Source: Rhodamnia argentea (Eukaryota > Streptophyta > Magnoliopsida > Myrtales > Myrtaceae). Taken from it: 64,000 nucleotides of DNA. Made by a program: the position numbers and the translations under genes. Position 1 is the stretch's first letter; the number at the start of each line of letters is the position of its first letter. The DNA lies in the NCBI RefSeq assembly GCF_020921035.1, contig NC_063158.1:7050001-7114000 (forward strand), in the 5' to 3' direction. The notes under the pieces were generated by a model, which was not told the origin of the DNA, did not search any database, and saw only the letters and a program-made list of their open reading frames with translations. Of the stretch, positions 47,060-64,000 are shown piece by piece.

Positions 47060-47306
47060 TTTTTTTGATATAAAAAGTTAATTTAAGGTAAATTTATTAT
47101 GTGCGTACTAGTTCAGGTATTTTGACGGTAAAAAATAATTTTATTTTACCTATAAGTAGAAAAACCGTTTTTTTACTTCGAAAGTATTCCTCCAATCAAA
47201 GCACTTCGTCGCGTGTTCTTCAATGGACCCACAATTTTACGTAATTCCTCTCTCTCTCTCTCTCGATTGATTCAATTCAACACAGTTTGATCCGCTTCTC
47301 GCAGAA
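47060..47306 (+). promoter_or_regulatory. Promoter and 5' UTR of the spastin-like gene
   Basis: The short gap between the outer foldback element and the ATG at 47307 includes a CT microsatellite at about 47247-47264, frequent in plant 5' leaders. No TATA box assigned. Confidence 0.4.
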
Positions 47307-54943
<7,637 letters not shown>

Positions 54944-55980
54944 AAGGTTTGTCTCGGTTCTTCGACGAACGCCTTGAGAAGCCAATGCAGATGCAGAGCT
55001 CAACTGGATTGTTCGCAAAGACGAGTGATATCAATAGATCAATGAACTTGTATATAAATCACAATTCACATCGTGTACTCCTTATCGTATCGTGTATAAA
55101 TCACAATTCACATTGTGAACTAATTATTGCATCGTGCTCTGTGGTTGAGCCATGTCGCATTGTGTACGATATTCGGATTCTTTCGTATCGAAACATGGAT
55201 GTGATGCTCACGCGATTAATCAAATCATTTGATTGATCTGGTTTTTCCTTCCATGGTTTTTTGATGGGGGCTTCTAATTTTGTTGGGGAAGAATGACAGT
55301 TCATTCATGGTGTCTGAAAATGTTAGGAATTTGTACGTTCGATCGATTGCAACCTTGGTGACCTAAAATCAATTTTTATATAAACTTTACAATGAGATTG
55401 AGGAGTTGCACTAACCTTTTGGAGGCCAGTCAGGTTTGGGGATTTAGTTATGTTAAATAGTTAATTGGCGCCGCTTTTAGGTGCCTTTTCTCTTTTACAA
55501 AAATTGTTTCTCTTGCGTGATTTTTTTTTTTTTTTTTTGGTTTTTCATTTCAAGACATGTAAAGCATATCTGATTACGCATAAGGGCGCCATCAATAAAA
55601 TGAAACGCTCGATGAAGTTATTTAATCCACAATTAAAACTAGTAACAAAAAAACCAAGCAAATTAAATTTTAATTCGGACAATATTAATGTGGAGCCTCA
55701 TTGTGAAAATCGGACAAGACCGTTAAAAATATAATGTAGAGAATTATTGTCCTAAATCTAAGAATGATGCATGATTCATTTTTTGGGATTGAATCTTTTA
55801 TATTGTTAATTAGAAGAAATTGCACGAATAAAGTGGGCTTGCACTTCCCCTTGACAAAATTTTCTTGGGAATTTTCCATTTGTGGTTTTCAATTAGTTTT
55901 CAATGAATAATTATGCGCTAATTTAATAAAAATTATGAATAATTCGGGTAAACAATATGTATGACGCTGTCATTGCACCT
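54944..55980. other. 3' UTR of the spastin-like gene and intergenic DNA
   Basis: Downstream of the stop codon at 54941-54943. A short direct repeat (ATAAATCACAATTCACAT, starting near 55054 and 55097) lies in the probable 3' UTR. No gene recognised in the rest. Confidence 0.45.
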
Positions 55981-56087
55981 TAGTATAAGTTTCCCCAAAC
56001 TTAAATGGAATGTTGAATCAGACAAATTTGTCGGTTACGCCACGTCATCTGCGCCACTTGATACAAACTTCAAATGAATTACATCTA

Positions 56088-56099
56088 AACGGTGCCGTT
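56088..56099. promoter_or_regulatory. Inverted AACGG motif (MSA-like) upstream of the Aurora kinase gene
   Basis: AACGGTGCCGTT is two AACGG cores facing each other, 132 bp upstream of the ATG at 56231. AACGG is the core of the mitosis-specific activator element bound by plant MYB3R proteins, which drives G2/M genes such as cyclins B and Aurora kinases. The flanking TCTAAACGG differs from the consensus TCYAACGG by an inserted A, so I treat it as a likely but not certain site. Confidence 0.5.
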
Positions 56100-56230
56100 T
56101 GGGTGGTAAACATGGGTGATTTCAAATTCCAAGTCTCCCTCCTCTCCTCTCCTTTCCCTCTGTCTCTCTCTCTCTCTCTCATATTGAAGACCCCTGGAAG
56201 GAATTTGCAGTAGCGCCGATCCAAACAGAG

Positions 56231-58497
56231 ATGAAGTCGGAGGGAAGTTCAAGGGAAGGATGGTCGTTGCGGGACTTCGAGATCGGCAAGCCCCTCGGCA
56301 AAGGCAAGTTCGGCCGAGTCTACCTCGCCCGAGAGGTCAAGGTACACCTTCCATCGCCGCAAGATTTGTTTTTTTTTTTCCCCGCATTCTGATTCAAAGC
56401 GGAATTCGTGGAAGATGAAGACGACAGTTTGAATTCGTTCGTGCGCGGTCGTTTGAAATTGGAGACTTCCCGCAGATTTCCTTGCGATTGTTGATCCTCA
56501 CATGCTTCGGAATCCTAGTTCGTTCGTGTCCTTCCGCCGCGCGACCTTAGGTCCGATTGATGTTGTTTGCTCTGGACATTCGGAAATTGGCTCGATTTGG
56601 TCGAATCGCACGCTCAGTCCTCTCCTCTCCACGTTTTTACTAATTTGTCTAGTTATTGAAGCAAATGGACTTGGATTCGGCATTCATTTTTTCCTAAATG
56701 ACTAAATTTTGTTGCTATGGCCGTCCGTTTTTGTGGCAATTCATTCTGTAATTTCACTTTTTTAATCTGTTTTGGCTTTTAGAGCAAATACGTAGTGGCG
56801 CTGAAGGTGATATTTAAGGAACAGATCGAGAAGTACAAGATCCACCATCAGTTGAGGAGGGAAATGGAGATCCAAACTAGCCTTAGGCACCCGAATATAC
56901 TGCGCCTCTACGGTTGGTTTCATGACAGCGAGCGCATTTTTCTGATACTGGAGTATGCTTATGGAGGCGAGCTGTACAACGAGCTGAGGAAGCATGGTCA
57001 TCTAAACGAGAAGCAAGCTGCCACGGTGATGCCTTCTTTTTCAATTTTCTTTATGTTCAATGCTATTTTGAAGTTAGCTTATGGCAATAGCCTCATTTGT
57101 CTTTTTAAAAATTGCCTCTACTGTTGAACTTCAGTACATTGCCAACCTCGCACAAGCATTGGCCTACTGCCACGAGAACCATGTGATTCACAGGGATATT
57201 AAGCCAGAAAATTTGTTGCTTGATCACGAGGTATTCGCAGAAATCTATTTATGTACTTTAGCGGGTTCGTTTTCTTGAAATTAAAATATGCTAACTTCAT
57301 GTTGGTATGAAGGGGTCGGTGAAAAGTTTAATGTTGTAAAATGATTCGTCTTAAAAAAGTTGCGTTTGGGTTACATTGAATCTGCTTGTGGGACAATTTT
57401 CTTTTTAGAGTCACACACTGAAGAATGTGGCTGAGACTATGATTGGATGATTAATTTTTTGAATTGTTGCTTTTTGAAGGAAGCTGAACCTGGTTCGGTG
57501 TTCAGTTTGTGCTACAAGATCTTTCGAATTGGGTCATGGTTCTTAATTCTCATACCCTCCTTATGGGTGGTCTGCTCTATTCCTGTGTGTATAATATCCG
57601 TACAATGAAGTCATTTATCCAGTTATGAAATAACCAAGCATAGCTAGATACAGTTAGAGGTGTTCCTGATTGAACAATCATTTGTGTATTTACCCTTTCA
57701 TGTTGTAGCTCAAAGTAAGAGGAGCTTCAAGTTTTGTTTCTCCTTTGGAGTCTGTCGATTGCTCGTTAAAAGTAGACTCGCGTATTTAAGGCCATTTACC
57801 ATTTATTATTGGTCAGATTTTATCCATTATAGGTCAGCTGGGATGAATCTTTTAACACATTGGTAAAGACGAAGGCAGGAAAATATTTCAAGGAAAATAA
57901 CACAAGTTATATTTGTACAGGGTAGGCTGAAAATTGCAGACTTCGGATGGTCTGTACAGTCGAAGACCAAGAGACGCACTATGTGTGGAACTTTAGATTA
58001 CTTGGCACCAGAAATGGTGGAAAATGAAGCTCATGATCACGCTGTAGATAACTGGACTCTGGGTATCCTTTGTTATGAGTTCCTTTATGGCGTCCCTCCA
58101 TTTGAGGCTGAGAGCCAAAGCGATACATTTAAAAGGTAGAAATGTGATGATTGCTTTGAATTAGCTCCTTCACCCCAGCATTAAAGAGAACCAAAAACAA
58201 GTAACTTGTAGTTGAATGCAGGATAATGAAGGTGGATTTGAATTTTCCTCCCGTTCCTCGCATATCTTCAGAAGCTAAAGATCTTATTTGCCAGGTAATA
58301 AGCATGTTAGCATTTGGTTTTCTCTTGATACATTGCCAGCAATGGTGGCAGCGGGTATATTCAAGAGCTTGCTGAATCGTTTTCCGTTTCTTTTGCAGCT
58401 TCTGGTTAAGGACTCTGCAAAGAGGCTCTCTCTTCAGAAGATCACGGAGCACCCTTGGATCACCAAGAATGCAAATCCTGAGGGTATCTGCAATTAG
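56231..58497 (+). CDS. AUR3: Aurora kinase, AUR3 (beta-Aurora) type (6 exons)
   Basis: Exons 56231-56341, 56783-57025, 57135-57230, 57921-58135, 58222-58294 and 58399-58497 join in frame to 278 aa, similar to Arabidopsis AUR3. Serine/threonine kinase: G-loop GKGKFGRVY (24-32), ATP-binding Lys45 (VALKVIF), HRDIKPEN with catalytic Asp139, DFG Asp157, activation-loop Thr170 in [14 protein letters not shown], and the C-lobe end [12 protein letters not shown]. It phosphorylates histone H3 and helps chromosome alignment and division; in plants AUR3 acts on (peri)centromeres. The sequence [18 protein letters not shown] matches the plant Aurora signature from memory. The N-terminal tail is short (~15 residues), as in AUR3. 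It follows the spastin-like gene on the same strand, as I recall also from Arabidopsis. Confidence 0.95.
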
Positions 58498-58976
58498 TGT
58501 AAGTTTGCTTTGGCTGCGAAGGTGTAGGATGATACCTGAAACGAGGTCTGTTGGATCAGTGGATGCCAGAATAGGCATTAAACCCTCTGTGTATGCTGTA
58601 CATGGATGTTCTTACGTCAGAGGGATGAAGATGCAGAGAGTAAGAGACATTTTGTCAGAGGCAGATGCATTTGCTGCTGTCCTTTTTCTGCTTACAACAG
58701 CTTCGAAATCCCAGCCATCAACTTCCTCCCAACCGGGATGATGAATTCTGAGATGCAAAGTTGTTGAGGGTGCATCATTGTACTTGTTTTGCAGAAAGGC
58801 GACTTCAAGGAGAAATTCTTCTAATGTTGCGTTTTGCAAAAAGAAAGCCATTCAAAGAGAATTGTTGTCATTGATGGTATGGCCTTCAACTTCAATTGGG
58901 CACTCCTAGCTTTTTCGACATTTCGGCCTCACGACTTGCACTAACTGGCGAAATTGTCGTGTCTACCGTTAGCTTT

Positions 58977-59025
<49 letters not shown>

Positions 59026-60020
59026 AGATGAAAGATCAAAAAAGAATGGTGTTGACAAAGGACCACGAATTTGGATTGATTTTGCTCATATGAGCATATC
59101 CCTTGTTTCCAATCGGACTGAAAAAAGAGGAAACATTTCCAAGTCATATCCAACAGCAGGCAAAATGAGAAAGCCATTCCGTCGTGTCACTGAAACCCTT
59201 CATTCTCTCACCAATCGAATTTTCAGTGAAAATCTTGCAAATGACAATGAAAATTTGAGGTCAAACAAGCATGCGATCCTACTGGTAAAGTAATTGGAGG
59301 ATGGGATCGAAGAGTTTTAGGACCAAGATTTGATCCTCATGAGCATTGCGCGCACACATGCATAAAAGAGAAAACGAGACAAATATAAAAGACAATGAAA
59401 ATTCGAGAAAATTCAGCCAGCCAGACAGTCTTCTATAATTTTGATTGATTTATCGGTTTCTGCGGTCAAGTATTTCTATAAATGCTATAAACATTATAGA
59501 AGGAAAAGATACGAAGGCTAAAATAATCTTTTTAATGTTCAAATATTTAAAACATTACATTTATCCAGCATGCATATATGAGTAAAATCTTGAACGGTAT
59601 ATAATGAATTTCGATGTGAAATCTTAATCTTAGTTTATTAGAGTAATCGGTTACCACGTCTTGTCATTATATTTATCAAGTCGTGTGATGCATAAGAATA
59701 ATATTGTCGAAACTTAAGTAAATTATTGCAAAGTACTAAAATATGATTAATATAAAATGAGAAGTAACGATTAATATTTAACCACCGATGATGATTTTTG
59801 GTGGCTTTTTCTTAGTAATTAACGACATGCACATCATCCCACGTGGACAATTTTTTTTTTTCCTTTTTTGGCCTTTTTGACTAATGTTTTTCTCTTATTT
59901 ATTTTTTTTTAAGTTCCCTTGAGAACTTCCTATTGCCTCCAAGCTAACCTTGGAAAACCAAACACCATCGCACAAGGATAAGTCAAAAGCCAATACCTAT
60001 TACCCTCCCAAACAACGCCG
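58498..60020. other. Intergenic region between the Aurora and ANKZF1-type genes
   Basis: The first 300 bp are probably 3' UTR of the Aurora gene. A (GA)n microsatellite of about 40 bp lies at 58982-59022. The last ~150 bp are the likely promoter and 5' UTR of the next gene, with T-tracts near 59850-59910. No gene or foldback element recognised in between. Confidence 0.5.
58982..59022. repeat. (GA)n microsatellite
   Basis: About 20 uninterrupted AG dinucleotide repeats. Likely length-variable between individuals. Confidence 0.95.
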
Positions 60021-63000
60021 ATGGCGGACAACCCCCACGGCACCGCCGCCACTACCGCCGCCGCCGCCACGAGCGCCTCGCCTTCGCCGGAAAAGCGCCA
60101 CCGGTCCGTCTTCGAATTGCCGCCCGACTTCTTCGACTCCTGCGTCCTCCTTCAATCTCCACACTCCTCCTCCTCGACGACCGCCGCCGCCGCCGCCGCC
60201 GCCGCACTCGTCCTGCCTTCCGAGACCAAGGCCTCCCTCGCCTCCGACCTCAAAACCCCAGAGGATAGCCGCGAAGGCGGTAAGGGCTGCGGGGACGGTG
60301 TCGCCCTGGCCAGGTGGACCTGCAACACTTGCAAGGCCGAGTTCGTTTCGCTCCTCGACCAGCGCTCGCATTTCAAGTCCGATTTCCATCGCCTCAATGT
60401 GAGCTCTTTTGACCTTTTGCAGTCTCCCTGTTCTCTCGTTACGTCGATTCTCCAAGGATTGGGTAGATGCGGCTGTGTTTGGTCGTAGCTTAGAATGATC
60501 AGAGTGTTTATTCGAATGTTCTGATGATGATGACCGATAAATTTGGCTGGCGGTTCTTAGGCGTAGTGAGCTTAGGGGCCATTTGATTCGTGGACTATGG
60601 CTGGACTTCTGTCTACCATGTGGATCCTCGGATTCTAAAATCGCTCTGGCACGAGGCTTTTCCCCGGGTAAAAAGTAATCTGATTCAAGATGAAGCCTGA
60701 GGAAGAACTTTCGCAATCTATTGGTAATTGTGAGATTATGTGAAAGCATGACCTTATAATTGTTCTAAACGGAATATCCGAACATGCCATATGGGTATGA
60801 CCCCTATCCAGGGTGCTGGTTGTGCATAGTACCCATTTTCCCCTTTCTTCGAGTTGTCGTGAACATTTGCTTGAACTTGGAGATTTCACCATTTAACTGT
60901 GACAAATTAGCGTGTATGATTTTGATAAAGATATCTGATTTATTCAAATTTCCCCTTTCTTACTTAGGTAAAGCTGAGCCTTGCTGGGAAAGATGTCATG
61001 GAGGAGGAGGATTTTGATAAGCTGACATCTGATTCATTGAAAGACTATGAGATATCAAGCATATCAGGTTCAGAAGATGAACTTGACCAGGGACGCGGGC
61101 TCCACAGCGAATTTAATAAGGGATCGGATGAAATTATTAAGCAGAAGATATTTCTGCAGCTTCAAACTGGCGAAATAGTTTCCATCTGGAAGTCCTTTCT
61201 TCAGAGTGAGTCTGAAGTTATACTCTATGACAACGGTAAAGCAGTCGCTGTTTATGACAGCGGTTCCTTAACCACATTAAATGTGAATGTAATCATTCAG
61301 AAGCTGAACGATCTGATTTGTGAACCAAGGGATAATACTCGTCTGAGGATTGTCTTGCTTGCCAGTGGGGGGCACTTTGCTGGATGTGTTTTTGATGGTA
61401 ATCATGTTGTGGCTCAAAAGACATTCCACAGGTGAGTTCTGTACCGTCTGAAAGGTTAAATAATCAGAAAATAAACTCAACCGCATTTCACTGTGAACGT
61501 TCAAAGTGTCAGATCATTCAGTTATGCATCTATAACTTTCATAATAATGTAGATTCACTTCATCTTGTGTTAAATTTCTTTTTCACCTGTACTAATTAAC
61601 GATCTGTACACTGAATATTATCCCTCCTTCTAACATATACTTGTGGAGGAATTGTTCTCTGAATTCATTTTCTTTGCATAAAGATATGTCGTGAGGGCTA
61701 GGGCAGGCAAGAAACAGTCGCTTAAGGATGCAAGTGGCAGAGCTGCGCATTCTGCCGGAGCCTCACTTCGGCGGTATAATGAACTCGCCTTAAAAAAGGT
61801 ATCTTGCCAGACTCTTTGATTAAGTAATTGGCTATTTCCTGCAATTGCATTATCATGCTTCTACAAGAAACTATTTGCTGGTGGTGAAGTAGAAGCCCAT
61901 ATAATAAAAAAAGTACATAAAATGAGGAACAAATCTATTGTATCTCCTCAAGGAGTTTTGCTGTACTCGTCTTTTCCAGTTCGACTGCTATTGTTTCATA
62001 GTTTCATACTATTCCATAAATCTTCTTCAGTCTTGGGTGATCAAGTCTTTTCTCCTTAGTTCTTCATGGATGTTTCCTGAGCTTCTAAGAGTAAAGCATC
62101 TGAATGACTATCTTTTCCCTTTCTATGCATGATTATCAAGTAGAAGATCTGGTAACGTATTTAACATAGCTATGTCTGTATCCTTAACAGATTGAATATT
62201 TCTGTGCTCCAGGATATTCAAGAGTTACTTCTTTCTTGGAAGCCTTATTTTGATGCTTGCACCAGTATTTTCATTTATGCACCTTCAAATAACCGCCAGC
62301 TTCTTTTCAGTGGAGAGAAGCCATATTTTGGTCATTCTCAATCCGTCGTACGTAATATTTGCTTTACTGTTCGGAGACCTACTTTGAAAGAAGCCAAACG
62401 TATATACAACCAATTGACCCAAGTTGCGTATGAAAATGGTGAGAAAGAAGTAACATTGATGGAAGCAGATAAGTCGCTTTCAAGCAACAGTGCTGTGGTC
62501 CATGATGAACTGGTTGCTATCAAGGATGAATTGGGTAAAAGATTGGCACATATGGAGATGATTGAAACTTGTTCAGGTCCCATAAAGCCTGATACATTAA
62601 TATCAAGTGACAGTGACAATAATGAAGTGATTGGTAGATTGACGCCATTGCATGAAGCGACAAAACTGGGAAATGCTCAGAAGGTTCTGGAACTTCTGGA
62701 AGAGGGGATGGACCCTTGCGCAAAAGATGAAAGGGGACGGACACCATATATGTTGGCAAGTGAAAAGGAAGTGAGAAATGTTTACAGACGTTTTATGGCC
62801 TCAAACCTTGATACGTGGAACTGGCACGCTGCTAAAGTACCCAGTGCGTTAACGAAAGAAATGGAGGAATCTCAAGCTTCTAAGCAGGTAGATTTCATGC
62901 TCCATGCTAATTTCTTTGTGGTTGTGCTCCTATTCATCAATTGTTCTCCTTTCCCATCAGTAATTAGTTTGGGTTAAGTTCCACAAGATTTTTATAATTG

Positions 63001-63498
63001 AAGCATTCATTCCTTAGGATTTAATTTCCGTCTGGCTGGCTATCTTGTCAAACTTTGTATAGTTGGTTCTGGTTCGGATTATTTTCCTATACGTTATGTT
63101 GTCTTGTATGATAAGAGAATCGGTTCATTCATTCTATAATTTTGCTTAAACATGGATATTGATCTTTCGTGCAATGAAGGCATTAGTAGCGGTGGTCACA
63201 TCAGATGTACTTTAAACTTCAAAAATCTATTACTGCTAAATTTGGTATCAGTCTTCTATGTGAGCATTTGTTTTATGTCTTGTTGTGTCAGTCTTTTCCT
63301 CAGTAAGTGATACCTTATATTTGTCTCTGTTAGTTTGTTGTTCTGTCGTCCTTTGTTATAGCACTCAAGTCATTCTTTTACAGAGTCAAGCTTATTACTA
63401 ACTTTCCTGGAGGTTTTCAGGCAGAGAAAGATGCCAAGAGAAAAGCCAGAGCGAAAGAGTTAAAGAAACTACGTAAGGCCAAAGAAAAGAAGGATCAT
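60021..63498 (+). CDS. ANKZF1/Vms1-type tRNA-releasing factor, 3' part outside the window
   Basis: Exons seen: 60021-60398, 60968-61431, 61684-61798, 62213-62887, 63421-63498; in frame for 570 codons, then GT donor at 63499 and no further exon visible to the window end, so the gene is cut. Domains: low-complexity Ala-rich N terminus, C2H2 zinc finger (C101, C104, H117, H123), VLRF1 release-factor-like domain (~180-420) with [14 protein letters not shown] and the loop RARAGKKQS placing Gln292 where the Vms1/ANKZF1 catalytic Gln is expected, ankyrin repeat ([12 protein letters not shown], ~462-517) and a basic coiled coil ([18 protein letters not shown]). The family cleaves the peptidyl-tRNA on stalled 60S ribosomes in ribosome quality control. 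Expected C-terminal VIM motif for CDC48 is not in the window. Confidence 0.92.
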
Positions 63499-64000
63499 GT
63501 GCGTATTTTGATGTTTTCTGATAGTTACAGTAATTTCTTAAAATTGTTTATCTTTTCCTAAGCTGTAGTAGTTTTCTTCTACACATTTCCCCTAGATGCA
63601 GATTATGTGCGATTAAAGAGGCTTTTGGAATGAATGACGATATCTTCTGAAAAATCATTAGCATTTTTGGTGATTGTTCACGCTCGTGTTTGTTTGGCAT
63701 TTCTGCAAGAGAATGATGGTTGGTTTCCTTTTTTTTTTTTTCAAATATTGAAGGGAAATATGAGCTCGCTCGATTTCGTCTAGGTTCCTACTTAAGAGCT
63801 GGGTTAGGAGGGATGAAATCGTAGGTTTTCCCTCGTCATTTATGGATTGATTCACTTATTGTATTTATTAGAACCTAGGAGTGATTTGCCTTGCTGACCA
63901 AGGATTAGCCGTGCCTCTGATGTAAGCCTTTGCCCTAGGCCAGTGTTATTTAGTAGTAGAACTGCTAAAAGTGGCAACTGACATTTGGTGTGCCGCATGC
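63499..64000 (+). other. Probable intron of the ANKZF1-type gene, running to the window edge
   Basis: Begins with GTGCGT after the exon at 63421-63498. T-rich and without a usable ORF continuing the protein; the next exon is expected beyond 64000. Confidence 0.5.

Noticed and set aside
60000-60749. 249-codon minus-strand ORF opposite the first ANKZF1-type exon
   Set aside because: GC-rich mirror ORF; the plus strand encodes the zinc finger in a spliced, conserved frame.

Overview
This is nuclear DNA of a flowering plant. Genes are split by GT-AG introns, the proteins belong to plant-specific families, and AT-rich intergenic DNA is full of short foldback transposons. I suspect a Myrtales-type woody eudicot, because the AT-rich foldback repeats with short GC-rich cores feel familiar from that order, but this is an impression from memory and not a proof. 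No rRNA, tRNA, CRISPR, phage or bacterial feature was recognised, and no retrotransposon polyprotein ORF is visible.

Layout. 0.2-6 kb (-): URT1-type RNA uridylyltransferase, 6 exons. 9-11.8 kb (-): an intron-less CC-NBS-LRR resistance protein. 14.0-14.2 kb: decayed fragment of a carboxylesterase gene, next to an intact single-exon carboxylesterase at 14.9-15.8 kb (-). 18.5-26.4 kb (-): CLB1/SYT7-type SMP-C2 membrane-tether protein, 11 exons. 26.4-37.6 kb: about 11 kb without a convincing gene, made largely of foldback DNA transposons, some nested, plus tandem arrays. 37.6-38.5 kb (-): GPI-anchored phytocyanin lacking copper ligands. 38.7-40.4 kb: another foldback element and a possible LRR pseudogene scrap. 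40.5-44.0 kb (-): CYP704-type P450, 6 exons. 45.1-47.1 kb: one foldback element inserted inside another. 47.3-54.9 kb (+): spastin-like MIT-AAA ATPase, 13 exons including a 20-nt microexon. 56.2-58.5 kb (+): Aurora kinase of the AUR3 type, 6 exons. 60.0 kb to the window end (+): ANKZF1/Vms1-type release factor, 3' end outside the window.

I rebuilt each gene model by hand from splice signals, reading frame and family similarity. For every complete model the exon lengths sum to a whole number of codons: URT1 751 aa, CLB1 517 aa, P450 511 aa, spastin-like 501 aa, Aurora 278 aa, phytocyanin 213 aa.

The genes are ordinary single-copy housekeeping or metabolic genes and do not form an operon-like pathway. 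The order URT1 - CXE - CYP704 - spastin-like - AUR3 matches, as I recall it, an Arabidopsis chromosome 2 block (At2g45620 to At2g45490), so the window looks like a conserved collinear segment widened by transposons. I did not find a clearly new biological system. The most informative signals are the nested elements with recognisable target-site duplications, the decayed carboxylesterase duplicate, the microexon, and an inverted mitotic-type AACGG motif upstream of the Aurora gene.
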